This document shows, in pieces, positions 14,587-22,692 of a DNA stretch of 24,908 bases. The translations under genes and the position numbers were made by a program. The stretch covers positions 1-24,908 of the forward strand of contig CALXSA010000016.1 in the NCBI GenBank assembly GCA_944390995.1. The letters are read 5' to 3'. The stretch comes from an uncultured Clostridia bacterium (GTDB lineage: Bacteria; Bacillota_A; Clostridia; TANB77; CAG-508). The stretch's first letter is position 1. Each line of letters begins with the position of its first letter. The notes under the pieces were generated by a model. It saw only the letters and a list, made by a program, of their open reading frames with translations, searched no databases and had not been told where the DNA came from.

Positions 14587-14775
14587 AGTATATCTGTGGC
14601 TATAAATATGTTCATAAAGACAGTATTAAGAGAACATAGACTACCTTTTGAAATAAAAAGTGACCCGTTTTATTCAAAGAGCAATATAGAGTATTTAGAG
14701 AAAATTGTAGAAAAAATAAATAATGGCAAGGCAAAATTAGAAGAACACGAATTAATAGAGGAAGATGATGTGTAA
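14587..14775 (+). pseudogene. 5'-truncated RelB/DinJ-type antitoxin remnant
   Basis: The frame ending at 14775 encodes SISVAINMFIKTVLREHRLP followed by FEIKSDPFYSKSN and an acidic E/K-rich tail. This matches the second half of RelB/DinJ antitoxins: the MSTAxNxFxKQxxRExxxPFE block, then DPFYSxxN. The N-terminal DNA-binding half (the part before the short helix turn) is missing, and the upstream bases are the ytfJ hairpin. No ribosome site serves any start in the frame and no RelE/YafQ-like toxin frame follows. I read it as a decayed toxin-antitoxin leftover; a short residual protein from the ATG at 14608 cannot be excluded. Confidence 0.65.
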
Positions 14776-14848
14776 GTATGAGAATACAATTATAATTTCA
14801 TGTAAAGGGCACTGTGAAAGTTAGAAATAATGGTAATAAAATTACGAA

Positions 14849-14890
14849 CCCCAAAATATATTTGTAATAAAAATATATTTTGGGGCTTTT
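14849..14890 (+). terminator. strong intrinsic terminator before dacF
   Basis: CCCCAAAATATATTT (14849-14863) pairs perfectly with 14871-14885 over 15 bp across a 7-nt loop, followed by CTTTT. Confidence 0.8.
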
Positions 14891-14922
14891 AGTTTAAGCT
14901 CTATAAAAGAATGGAGGCACAT

Positions 14923-16281
14923 ATGTGTTTGAACAAAAAAATAATAAAAATAGTAAGCTTCATATTGATTATTTTAACTATTTTTACATTCAGCGTTGTA
15001 TTGGCAGCAGATGACAGCATTTACGTCTGGTCTAGTGAAACAGAGCCACTATCTACAGAAACAAGTGCAAAGACAAATAGCGCAGTTCAAAATAGTATAC
15101 AAACTAATACTGTAAAAGAAAGTACAGATAAAGCAAACTTAGTAGCAAACAGCACAAATGAGAACAACTTGGTCCAAACAAGTGCAGATGAAAGCAGCAA
15201 TTCTACTGACCTTGCTCTTGAGTCTGGGGGTGCAATTTTGATAGAACAAAAAACGGGGCAGGTTTTGTATGAGCATAATATGCACGAACAATTGAGACCA
15301 GCCAGTGTTACGAAAGTTATGAGCATACTTTTAATAATGGAAGCGTTAGATTCTGGGCAAATAGCATTAACAGATAAAGTGCCATGCACAGAAGATGCTG
15401 CTGGAATGGGCGGCTCACAGATATGGCTTGAAGTTGGAGAGGAACTAACAGTTGATGAAATGCTAAAAGCAATTTGTGTAGTGTCTGCAAATGACTGTAC
15501 TGTTGCGATGGCAGATTATTTATGCGGCAGCCAAGAGGCGTTTGTGGATAAGATGAACCAAAGGGCAAAAGAGCTAGGAATGAATAATACTACATTCAAA
15601 AATTGCCATGGAATTGATGAAGACGGGCATGTTACTTCTGCATATGATATTGCGTTAATGTCGAGAGAGCTTTTAAACAATCATCCTACAATTTTAAATT
15701 ACACAACAATTTGGATGGATACTTTAAGAAATGGTGAATCAGAGTTAGTAAACACGAATAAATTAATAAGAAACTACAAAGGAGCAACAGGTTTAAAAAC
15801 AGGTTCTACTTCAGTTGCATTGTATAATTTATCGGCAAGTGCAACCAGAGACAATATGTCTTTAATTGCAGTAATTATGAGGGCGCCATCTACAAAAGTG
15901 CGTTTTGCAGAAGCACAAAAACTATTGGACTACGGTTTTAGCAATTATCAGTACAAAGATTTGGCAACGAGGGGCACAGTTTTGAAGGAGGCAGAAGTCA
16001 ACAAAGGGGTAAATTCAAAGGTCAATTTGGTATTAGAGAGTGATGTTGGACTATTGCTCAAAAAAGGCGATGACAAGAACATAGAACAAACAGTAAATAT
16101 TTCGGAAAATTTAACAGCGCCAATATATGAAGGCCAGAAAGTTGGAGAAGTAGTATATATATTAAATGGTGAGGAAGTTGGAAGAAGCAATGTCGTTGCA
16201 GAAACGACAGTTGAGAAAAAGACTTTCTTTAGCATCGCATCATATGTGTATAGGAATTGGCTAACCATGCTGAGAATTTAG
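14923..16281 (+). CDS. D-alanyl-D-alanine carboxypeptidase (DacF-type PBP)
   Basis: A 452-residue S11 peptidase that trims the terminal D-Ala from peptidoglycan stem peptides outside the membrane. An N-terminal signal peptide (hydrophobic about residues 7-27, ending VLAAD) is followed by an S/T/N-rich linker of about 60 residues. The catalytic triad of motifs is complete: SVTK (S128, K131), SAN (188-190) and KTG (292-294). A C-terminal beta domain and a final amphipathic/hydrophobic segment (YVYRNWLTML) fit membrane attachment as in PBP5. GGAGG just upstream selects the ATG at 14923; an ATG at 14911 overlaps that site. The position next to ytfJ fits a sporulation-linked DacF, although a vegetative DacA role is equally possible. 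Confidence 0.93.
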   Translation: MCLNKKIIKIVSFILIILTIFTFSVVLAADDSIYVWSSETEPLSTETSAKTNSAVQNSIQTNTVKESTDKANLVANSTNENNLVQTSADESSNSTDLALESGGAILIEQKTGQVLYEHNMHEQLRPASVTKVMSILLIMEALDSGQIALTDKVPCTEDAAGMGGSQIWLEVGEELTVDEMLKAICVVSANDCTVAMADYLCGSQEAFVDKMNQRAKELGMNNTTFKNCHGIDEDGHVTSAYDIALMSRELLNNHPTILNYTTIWMDTLRNGESELVNTNKLIRNYKGATGLKTGSTSVALYNLSASATRDNMSLIAVIMRAPSTKVRFAEAQKLLDYGFSNYQYKDLATRGTVLKEAEVNKGVNSKVNLVLESDVGLLLKKGDDKNIEQTVNISENLTAPIYEGQKVGEVVYILNGEEVGRSNVVAETTVEKKTFFSIASYVYRNWLTMLRI

Positions 16282-16362
16282 TTGCTATGTTACAGCTGCA
16301 AGGTAAGAATGTTTAAAAAACCATTATCCTATAACGTGTTAAAGAATAATTATGATTTTTTG

Positions 16363-16391
16363 TTGTAATTCTTTGGGAAAAATGATATAGT
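16363..16391 (+). promoter_or_regulatory. promoter of the glycosyltransferase gene
   Basis: TTGTAA at 16363-16368, 17 bp, TATAGT at 16386-16391. Confidence 0.5.
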
Positions 16392-16424
16392 TATGCATAA
16401 GAAAAATAAAAGGAGAAATACGTT

Positions 16425-18140
16425 ATGTTAGCAAAAATAAATACAAAAGCAGGATACAATATAATTACTTTTTTGGCAATACTTATAGTTACAATTTTTA
16501 TGTTTTACTGGATAGGGCAAAAAGAGGGCTTTCACGAGGACGAAATTTTCTCGTATGGTTCGTCAAATTACAAATGGGATAATGTTTTTCAGGCAGCAGG
16601 AAAGTCCGATTTTTTAAATAGAGCTATAGAGCAATATGTAATCGAAGATAGTTTCGGCGAAACAATAAACAACATACAGTATTATTTAGCGCATCCAGAT
16701 AAGTTCGGAGCTCTTGCGGGCGAGATACAAAAGAATGATAAACCTGTGTGGAAGACCAGCCAGGATGCAATAGATTATTTGACGGTTAGCAGTGATGAGA
16801 TATTAAATTATTTCTCAGTGTATTACAATCAATCGAGAGATGTACATCCACCACTTTTCTATGCGCTTGTGCACCTGGTATCTAGCATTGCTCTAGGAGT
16901 ATTTTCAAAGTATATAATATTTGTAATAAACTTAGCTTTCTTTATAGCAACATGCTATTTTATAAGAAAAATATTTATTTTATTTAACAAAAAATGGCTA
17001 GGAATTCTTGCAATATTGCTATACGGCTTAAGCATGGGAGCTGCTTCTACCGTAATTTTCCTAAGAATGTATTCAATGATTACGTTCTTCAGCATAGCAT
17101 ACTTATACTTGAATTTAAAAATCTTGAAGAATAATTTTGATATAACAAGACGTGACAAGTGGAAACTGTTTGCAGTAGTATTACTCGGTTTCCTAACACA
17201 GTATTATTTCTGCATATTTGCGGCATTAGTGTTCATAATAATGAGCATAAACATGCTAAGCAAAAAGCAAGTTAGAGTTTGGGTAAGATATTTGCTTTTG
17301 CATGTGCTAACAGCAATAATAGGAATAGTGCTATTTCCAGCATCAATATACCATATATTCTTCTCATACAGAGGAGCAGGTGCGGCCGAAGGTAGTATGA
17401 ACATAATAGAAGCTTTGCAATTCTATGCATCAAGGCTTTGCGAAGCATTTAGTGTAAATAATGTATTAATTATTGCACTGCTTGCATTAGCTGCAATTGC
17501 GGTTGTTGTCAGGTTGGGTATAAAAATAGTAAAAAAAGAAAAAATAACCAAACTAGCACAATATGTCTTAATCGCATTGCCAACACTACTTTACTTTGTG
17601 GTGGTAGCAAAAATTGCTCCAGATGTAGAAGCAAAGTATGCAGTAAGATATGTAATGCCAATACTTCCAGAAATTGCTATTATTTTCGTTTTAGCATTAT
17701 ACAGAGTGTTCAGCAGTAAAGTTGTTGGACTGTCAGTCACAGCAGCGGCAGTAGTAATAATAAGTGTAAATGGCATGATAACAAATGAACCGAAATATTT
17801 GTATAGAGGATACCAAAACTACTTAGACATCGCAGAGGAGTACAAAGACTTAGACTTTGTTTACGCTGTGGACAATGCATTTACACAACTTACAAGCTTG
17901 CCAGAGTTTGCGATTTACAATAAGTCATTAATAATAAATATGAACTATGACAAATTAGACTTCTTAGCGACAGACCAAGAATTACAAAGTCAAGACCAAT
18001 TTGTTTTGACAATTAAAAAATGGATGAATGTGGAAGACACACTAAATAAAATATTAGAAAACACTGGTTTTACAAAATATGAGTTATTACTAGACCAAAA
18101 CGACGACACACAAAGTATTATTTACCTTGTGAGCAGGTAG
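16425..18140 (+). CDS. GT-C fold glycosyltransferase (family 39/83-like), multi-pass membrane protein
   Basis: A 571-residue polytopic protein with roughly ten or more membrane helices and a soluble C-terminal domain from about residue 480. The GT-C hallmark acidic pair lies in the first external loop (HEDEIFSYG, residues 37-45). A second conserved loop motif RDVHPPLFY (from residue 138) matches bacterial PMT/ArnT-like enzymes. Such enzymes transfer a sugar from a polyprenyl-phosphate donor to protein, lipid or wall polymer outside the membrane; donor and acceptor cannot be read here. An AAAGGAG site precedes the ATG. It is convergent with the VanW gene across a repeat array that may end both transcripts. 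Confidence 0.85.
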   Translation: MLAKINTKAGYNIITFLAILIVTIFMFYWIGQKEGFHEDEIFSYGSSNYKWDNVFQAAGKSDFLNRAIEQYVIEDSFGETINNIQYYLAHPDKFGALAGEIQKNDKPVWKTSQDAIDYLTVSSDEILNYFSVYYNQSRDVHPPLFYALVHLVSSIALGVFSKYIIFVINLAFFIATCYFIRKIFILFNKKWLGILAILLYGLSMGAASTVIFLRMYSMITFFSIAYLYLNLKILKNNFDITRRDKWKLFAVVLLGFLTQYYFCIFAALVFIIMSINMLSKKQVRVWVRYLLLHVLTAIIGIVLFPASIYHIFFSYRGAGAAEGSMNIIEALQFYASRLCEAFSVNNVLIIALLALAAIAVVVRLGIKIVKKEKITKLAQYVLIALPTLLYFVVVAKIAPDVEAKYAVRYVMPILPEIAIIFVLALYRVFSSKVVGLSVTAAAVVIISVNGMITNEPKYLYRGYQNYLDIAEEYKDLDFVYAVDNAFTQLTSLPEFAIYNKSLIINMNYDKLDFLATDQELQSQDQFVLTIKKWMNVEDTLNKILENTGFTKYELLLDQNDDTQSIIYLVSR

Positions 18141-18149
18141 TCGCAAGAT

Positions 18150-18285
18150 GGGGACACGTCCTTTCTTGCAAAAAATTGCAAAGTGGGGACATGTCTCTTT
18201 TTGCAAGAAATTGCAATTTTAGACGTGTCCCTATTTTGCAAAAATTTGCAATTTTAGACGTGTCCCTATTCTGCAAGAACTTTCG
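18150..18285. repeat. 35-bp-period inverted repeat array between convergent genes
   Basis: Four units occur: GGGGACACGTC (18150), GGGGACATGTC (18185), then GACGTGTCCC (18222) and GACGTGTCCC (18257). The first two and last two are each 35 bp apart and lie in opposite orientations. Every unit is followed by TTGCAA-type palindromic spacers. The pattern resembles REP/BIME arrays mobilised by RAYT transposases. It also forms hairpins able to stop transcription from both sides. Confidence 0.7.
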
Positions 18286-18300
18286 AATTAAGGAGTGACC

Positions 18301-18966
18301 CTAACTAGAAAGCTTGAATACTTCTACGCAAACCTTGTTATTTTTAACGTATGCTTTTAGTTTTAGCTCATAGTCATTGTTGTTTTTGAATTTTAAATCT
18401 AAATAATCATACGCAACAGTAGCATCTTTTCCCATTTCAATATATCCAACTGGTTTTCCATGCTCATGTCTTTCTGTTATTTTTACTCCATCTGTTTCTT
18501 TTGCAGCATTATATAAAGTTGTACTAACTTGACAGTTTCCACCGCCTATTGCATTAACGAGCTTTCCATTTACAAATGCATGTGCTTCTTTGTAACCATC
18601 ATCGGCGCTAGGCTGACCTACAACATCACAAAAAGAAAATTCCTCGCCTGGCTTAACAATTGTGCCATTTATCCTAGAGCATGTAATCTTTATGTTATTT
18701 ACTCTATTTTTGTTATCATCTACAATTGGAGTTGAAAAACCGCCGACCTTGGTTTCAACTTTTTTTACATTTTCATTAGCTGTTGTATTTGTAGTGGAAT
18801 TGTTCACACCATTATTATTTATTACATTCACGTCAGCTGAAATCTGACTTGGTGTGTATTCGCTTTGAGGCGCACTATTGTTGTTATTTCTAAAAAATGC
18901 ATAAATCAAAAGACTGATTATTGCAACCAAAAGAATAATGCCAATAACCCAATTTTTATTTTTCAT
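18301..18966 (-). CDS. VanW-family protein, membrane-anchored
   Basis: A 221-residue protein on the minus strand. One membrane helix (about residues 6-23) and an N/S/T-rich linker are followed by a VanW domain: VGGFSTPI, VNNIKITCSRINGTIVKPGE, FSFCDVVGQPS and GGGNCQVSTTLYNAA, all well conserved. VanW was named for an accessory gene of some vancomycin clusters, but most members are wall-associated proteins of unknown role, so this is not evidence of resistance. The ATG at 18966 follows GGAGG; a GTG at 18981 overlaps that site. There is no van gene nearby. It converges on the glycosyltransferase gene. Confidence 0.9.
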   Translation of the reverse strand: MKNKNWVIGIILLVAIISLLIYAFFRNNNNSAPQSEYTPSQISADVNVINNNGVNNSTTNTTANENVKKVETKVGGFSTPIVDDNKNRVNNIKITCSRINGTIVKPGEEFSFCDVVGQPSADDGYKEAHAFVNGKLVNAIGGGNCQVSTTLYNAAKETDGVKITERHEHGKPVGYIEMGKDATVAYDYLDLKFKNNNDYELKLKAYVKNNKVCVEVFKLSS

Positions 18967-19082
18967 TAAAGTTACCTCCACTCAAGTAAATTTATTCTTG
19001 AAAAATTTTAAATAAAGTTTTTCATTATTTAGTTTGATAAAATTTCAATGAATTATTAAGGAAATATTTTTAATGGAAATTT

Positions 19083-19113
19083 TTGAAAAAATTAAATAAA
19101 AGTATGTTATAAT
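19083..19113 (+). promoter_or_regulatory. promoter of the alpha/beta hydrolase gene
   Basis: TATAAT at 19108-19113 with an extended -10 TG at 19105-19106; TTGAAA at 19083-19088 at a long 19-bp spacing. Confidence 0.55.
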
Positions 19114-19146
19114 ATAAAACGACAAAAAACAAAAAGGAAGGGAAAT

Positions 19147-20016
19147 ATGTTAATACTATTTTTAATTTTACTAATAATATTAATGGCAATATTGTATTAT
19201 GAGCTAAGAGTAGCAACGTCAAAGCTACCAAAAGACGTTTTTAGATATTACGATTTCACGCAAAAAAAATTCATAGGGCGAGATGTTTTTATAATAAAAC
19301 CATTAGCACATGATGATTTGTACGAGCCGGAAACCAATTTGAATGAAAAAATCATACTATATATACACGGTGGCTCATATGTTGGAGAATTAGAAAAATA
19401 CCATTGGCATTTTTTCAAAGATATAATAAATGAAACAAAAGCAACCATAATAGTGCCAGATTATCCACTAGCACCAGAGCATACATATTTGGAAGCGTTT
19501 AACTTCATGGAGCCTCTGTATAAAGAGATAATCGATAATATTGGCGATAAAGAATTTATATTAATGGGAGATTCAGCAGGCGGCGGAATGTCGCTGGCGC
19601 TATATCAAAGAAATGGCAAGTTAAATCGTAGATTGCCAGACAAGACTATTTTAATTTCGCCATGGCTTGATGTAAGAATGGAAAACCCTGATATAGATAA
19701 AATAGATGACCCAGTATTAAAGAAACCGCTTTTAAAATTATCTGGAAAAAGATATGCAGGAAAAAACGGAATGAGAAGTTATTTGGTTAACCCTGTATTA
19801 GGACCAAATGATAAGCTAGAGAATATCTATATATTGTCAGGCACTAGAGATATGCTAAACCCAGATGCAAAGAAATTTGCTTTGAAAAACAAAAAGAAAG
19901 TAGAGTGGCTAGAGTATGAAGGGGCAATACATAATTTTGTATTAATGAAGCATAAGAAAAGGAATGTGCATGCTAAGGATGGGTTTGAGAAGGTTACAGA
20001 GATTATAAAAGTTTGA
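19147..20016 (+). CDS. alpha/beta hydrolase, HSL-type esterase
   Basis: A 289-residue serine hydrolase of the hormone-sensitive-lipase-like group. The oxyanion motif IHGGSY, the nucleophile elbow GDSAGGG (S143), the acid in SGTRDML (D235) and the histidine in AIHNF (H262) complete the triad. A DYPLAPEH block is also typical. The N-terminus (MLILFLILLIILMAILYY) is a membrane anchor, so the enzyme probably acts at the membrane, on short-chain or lipid esters. The site before the ATG is a modest AAGGAAGGG. An acyltransferase and its membrane partner follow after a 310-bp repeat-filled gap; the three together look like an ester-handling set. Confidence 0.9.
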   Translation: MLILFLILLIILMAILYYELRVATSKLPKDVFRYYDFTQKKFIGRDVFIIKPLAHDDLYEPETNLNEKIILYIHGGSYVGELEKYHWHFFKDIINETKATIIVPDYPLAPEHTYLEAFNFMEPLYKEIIDNIGDKEFILMGDSAGGGMSLALYQRNGKLNRRLPDKTILISPWLDVRMENPDIDKIDDPVLKKPLLKLSGKRYAGKNGMRSYLVNPVLGPNDKLENIYILSGTRDMLNPDAKKFALKNKKKVEWLEYEGAIHNFVLMKHKKRNVHAKDGFEKVTEIIKV

Positions 20017-20021
20017 AAGAT

Positions 20022-20120
20022 AATTGTTTTTGGCGTTGTTAAACATCGCTTCGAAACTCCTCAACGTACAAAGAGTACGCCTGCGGCTTTCTCGCTTGTT
20101 TGCCTAGCCAAAAAGCAATT
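20022..20120. repeat. palindromic repeat, copy 2 (of the 10390 family)
   Basis: The copy opens with AATTG-TTTTTGGC and closes with GCCAAAAA-GCAATT, with the interior blocks GGCGTTGTTAAAC, GTACGCCTGCGGCTTTCT and GTTTGCCTA in the same order as at 10390-10481. The tail AATTCTTTTTCGAACAGA follows. Confidence 0.7.
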
Positions 20121-20286
20121 CTTTTTCGAACAGAGAGATGAGATGATTTGAAACGCGGTTACATACACCGCGTATGCGCCCTTGCCTTTCAAACGAAATC
20201 TTCCTTGCCAAAATTTAATTCTTTCACAACAGAAAGAAAGGCATTGTGAAAAAGCCTAGCCAAAAAGCAATTCTTTTTCAAGCAGA
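20121..20286. repeat. further tail copies of the palindromic repeat and a hairpin
   Basis: The conserved end GCCAAAA-(2-3 nt)-AATTCTTT...CAGA appears twice more, at 20207-20233 and 20259-20286. Between them and copy 2 is a perfect hairpin ACGCGG/CCGCGT around 20152-20173. There is no reading frame, and together with copy 2 this fills the 310-bp gap between the hydrolase and acyltransferase genes. Confidence 0.55.
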
Positions 20287-20327
20287 GTAATGCAATAATT
20301 TTAAACATAGAAAGGAACGTGTCAGAA

Positions 20328-21602
20328 ATGACTAAAACAAACAACTGGAGGAGGCTGGACAATTCGGCAAAAATTTTCCCGATTGCGTCAAGCAAGAAAT
20401 ACAGCAGCGTTTTTAGATTGTCCGCCGTTTTGAAGGAAAAAATAGAACCACACATATTAAAAAAAGCAGTGGAAAAGGTTTTAAAACATTTGCCCTCTTT
20501 TAAAGTTAAGCTCAAAAAGGGAGCGTTTTGGTATTATTTTGAAGATAATAACAAAGATATAATTGTTGAGGAAGAAAAAGATTATCCGTGTAAATACATA
20601 GAACCAAGTACAAACAATGATTATTTGTTCAAAGTCACGTACTGGGAAAACAAAATAAATTTGGACATCTTTCACTCACTCACTGATGGAAATAGCGGAA
20701 TAATTTTTCTAAGAGAAATTGTATATACATATATTGAGCTTTCTCACCCGGAGAATTTTGCTAAAAAGCTAAGATTAGAGAGGAAACTTTCCAACAATAC
20801 AGAGGATGACTATTTAAAAAATTATGACAAAAGCTCAAGAGGAGGCAGAGGAGGAAAAAAAGCATATGCATTAAAGGGGAAAATACTGCCACTTGCCACA
20901 ATAGGTGTCATACATGTAAACATAAACATGCAAGAATTAAAGAGCAAGGCTAAAGAAAAAGGAGTTACTGTAACGCAATACCTTACTGCCGTTATTATAT
21001 ATGCAATTTACAATTCAAACTATAGAAAATATAATGGAAAAAGACCAATAAAAGTCTGTGTGCCAGTAGACTTGAGGAAATATTTTAGCTCTGAAACTAT
21101 TAGTAATTTCTTTAGCTATATTACAATTCAGGCAGACATGAACACAAAAATGCTTCAGAATTTTGATGAATTACTAAAATTTGTGAGAGAAAATTTTGAA
21201 AAATTATTAACAAAAGAAGAAATAAGCAAAACAATGTCAGCCAATGTTAAGCTGGGCAACAATGTATTTATAAAGTCAATTCCGCTATTTTTGAAGTTAG
21301 TAATCGTAAAATTAAGCTACATGGAAATTAGAAAATACACAACCACCACGTTTTCAAACATAGGCAGAATAGGTATTATAGGAGAATATCAAAAATATAT
21401 AGAAAAATTTTTGATGCTAATTGCGCCAGAAACGGTGGAGAAAATTAAATGCTCAGCATGCTCATTTGAGAATAATTTGGTGTTTACATTTACCTCAACT
21501 TTAGAAAACACTGAAGTTGAACAAGAATTTTGCAAAATGCTAAAAGACCAAGGAATAGAAATATCTGTAGAAGGGAATGGTGTACATGACTTTATATCCT
21601 AA
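20328..21602 (+). CDS. condensation-domain-like acyltransferase (alcohol acetyltransferase type)
   Basis: A 424-residue protein with the chloramphenicol-acetyltransferase/condensation fold. The catalytic HxxxDG is HSLTDG (H116-G121), and the N-terminal FRLSAVLKEKIEP-x-ILKKAVE block and the mid VCVPVDLRKYF block fit the PapA5/alcohol acetyltransferase group. Such enzymes move an acyl group from a thioester to a hydroxyl or amine. The acceptor is unknown; a membrane lipid is plausible given the next gene. The ATG at 20328 has AAGG at 12 nt; a GTG at 20319 is too close to that site. It overlaps the downstream membrane gene by 17 nt, implying coupled translation. Confidence 0.82.
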   Translation: MTKTNNWRRLDNSAKIFPIASSKKYSSVFRLSAVLKEKIEPHILKKAVEKVLKHLPSFKVKLKKGAFWYYFEDNNKDIIVEEEKDYPCKYIEPSTNNDYLFKVTYWENKINLDIFHSLTDGNSGIIFLREIVYTYIELSHPENFAKKLRLERKLSNNTEDDYLKNYDKSSRGGRGGKKAYALKGKILPLATIGVIHVNINMQELKSKAKEKGVTVTQYLTAVIIYAIYNSNYRKYNGKRPIKVCVPVDLRKYFSSETISNFFSYITIQADMNTKMLQNFDELLKFVRENFEKLLTKEEISKTMSANVKLGNNVFIKSIPLFLKLVIVKLSYMEIRKYTTTTFSNIGRIGIIGEYQKYIEKFLMLIAPETVEKIKCSACSFENNLVFTFTSTLENTEVEQEFCKMLKDQGIEISVEGNGVHDFIS

Positions 21603-22158
21603 AATAAGAAATGTGAAAACTGGCAGTATGGCAATAAAGCTCATGGCCATTGTTTCAATTGTTGTATCTCTTATATGCACAATTGTAAACCTCTGCACAT
21701 CAACAAAATATTTGTGGTGCGTAATTGTCATGGTTGGAATAATTTATTCCTGGATAACAGTTATGTACTCTGTAAATAGAAATGTAAATATAGCATCAAG
21801 CGTTGTGCTGCAAATTGTAGCCATCTCCATTTTGAACCTTTGCATAGACTTTGCAATAGGGTATCAAGGCTGGGCAATTAACTTAGCAATACCAATAATA
21901 ATAATGGTTGCAAATGTAACAATACTGGTGCTTACAATCGCCAGCGTACGCAGAGAATACAAATACGCGGTATACCAATTAATAATTACCGTGCTAAGCT
22001 TTATACCACTTATTATTTATTTTGCTTTTGACGGAATTATCACAAGACCAATATTTACAATCATTTCGAGTTCAATTGCAGCATTTACATTTGTAGTATC
22101 GCTTATCTTGTGTGGCAGAAACATTGTGGAGGAACTAGACAGAAGGCTACACATGTAA
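21586..22158 (+). CDS. six-helix membrane protein, DUF6320-like
   Basis: A 190-residue integral membrane protein with about six helices. From memory it resembles DUF6320: a short YP... lead-in, paired helices, a GYQGWAINLAIPI motif and the closing EELDRRLHM. Many DUF6320 proteins carry an N-terminal zinc ribbon; this one lacks it. The family is commonly found beside an alcohol acetyltransferase, as here. The ATG at 21586 has AAGGGA at 10 nt; an ATG at 21577 lies too close to it. It overlaps the acyltransferase end by 17 nt. The function is unknown, perhaps substrate presentation or membrane docking for the acyltransferase. Confidence 0.72.
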   Translation: MTLYPKIRNVKTGSMAIKLMAIVSIVVSLICTIVNLCTSTKYLWCVIVMVGIIYSWITVMYSVNRNVNIASSVVLQIVAISILNLCIDFAIGYQGWAINLAIPIIIMVANVTILVLTIASVRREYKYAVYQLIITVLSFIPLIIYFAFDGIITRPIFTIISSSIAAFTFVVSLILCGRNIVEELDRRLHM

Positions 22159-22163
22159 CTATC

Positions 22164-22210
22164 TAGAGATTACAGGGTAATGTATATTAACCATTATCCT
22201 GTAATCTCTA
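22164..22210. terminator. 19-bp hairpin after the DUF6320-like gene
   Basis: 22164-22182 (core AGAGATTACAGG) pairs with 22192-22210 over 19 bp with one G-U and a 9-nt loop. No T-run follows. It could stop or stabilise the upstream transcript. Confidence 0.5.
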
Positions 22211-22234
22211 AGGTATTATAAGCTAAATTGAGTA

Positions 22235-22263
22235 TTGACAAGTGCGCATAAAAAAAGTATAAT
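22235..22263 (+). promoter_or_regulatory. full-consensus sigma-A promoter of the 53-residue gene
   Basis: TTGACA at 22235-22240, 17 bp, TATAAT at 22258-22263: a perfect match in both hexamers and spacing, the only one in the window. Confidence 0.85.
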
Positions 22264-22289
22264 TGTATTTGTAAAAGGAGAAAAAGCAA

Positions 22290-22451
22290 ATGGTAGCTAA
22301 AATTTGGAAAAAATTATTATTTGTAATTTTAATAGTTGCTTGCTTGTTCAATATAGTAAACAAACTTGTACATAAGGCATCTTTAGAGCAGGAATTACAA
22401 AGTTCAGCCGACTATATACAAGAACAAAGATTAGAGCAAGGACTAGAATAA
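22290..22451 (+). CDS. 53-residue single-pass membrane peptide, unknown
   Basis: A short frame beginning MVAKIWKKLLFVILIVACLF: two lysine-rich turns, one membrane helix (about residues 9-23), then a polar, helical E/Q/L-rich tail with heptad-like spacing (LEQELQSSADYIQEQRLEQG). It has an AAAAGGAG site at good spacing and a perfect sigma-A promoter 27 bp upstream of the ATG, so it is very likely a real gene. The layout (short cytoplasmic end, one helix, coiled-coil tail) recalls miniature FtsL/DivIC-like proteins, but it is too short to assign. The cysteine at residue 18 lies inside the helix and is not a lipobox. It is followed by folded element copy B. Confidence 0.7.
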   Translation: MVAKIWKKLLFVILIVACLFNIVNKLVHKASLEQELQSSADYIQEQRLEQGLE

Positions 22452-22489
22452 GATAGTAGTTGTAATTCACAGTCAAGATAAAAAAGTCC

Positions 22490-22562
22490 GCTCCATCTTG
22501 CTGTGTTATATATTTTATCCGCTCCAAGCATTCGCGTAGAAAATATATAACACACGTGGAGC
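22490..22562. repeat. folded intergenic element, copy B (stem-covarying pair with 13779-13851)
   Basis: Outer arms GCTCCA (22490-22495) and TGGAGC (22557-22562), a perfect 15-bp stem (22502-22516 with 22540-22554) and a 23-nt loop with TCCGCTCCA and TTCGCGTA. Compared with copy A, stem positions 3, 4, 5, 6 and 8 differ, and each change is matched on the other arm. It lies between the 53-residue gene and the rpmE promoter. Confidence 0.75.
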
Positions 22563-22618
22563 TACGTATAGCTAATAAAAGATAGTAAAACAATCTGGAA
22601 AAAGTTTGTGTAAAATGC

Positions 22619-22647
22619 TTGAAAAAACTTATAATATGTGTTATTAT
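22619..22647 (+). promoter_or_regulatory. rpmE promoter
   Basis: TTGAAA at 22619-22624, 17 bp, TATTAT at 22642-22647. Confidence 0.6.
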
Positions 22648-22692
22648 AAATAATAGCGTTTTTTAAAAAGATAAAGGAGAGGTGAATACAAA

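Noticed and set aside
18150..18285. CRISPR array
   Set aside because: Units are inverted relative to each other, spacers are near-identical and too short, and no cas gene is present.
18301..18966. Vancomycin resistance gene cluster
   Set aside because: Only a VanW-domain protein is present; no ligase, dehydrogenase or dipeptidase of a van operon is nearby.
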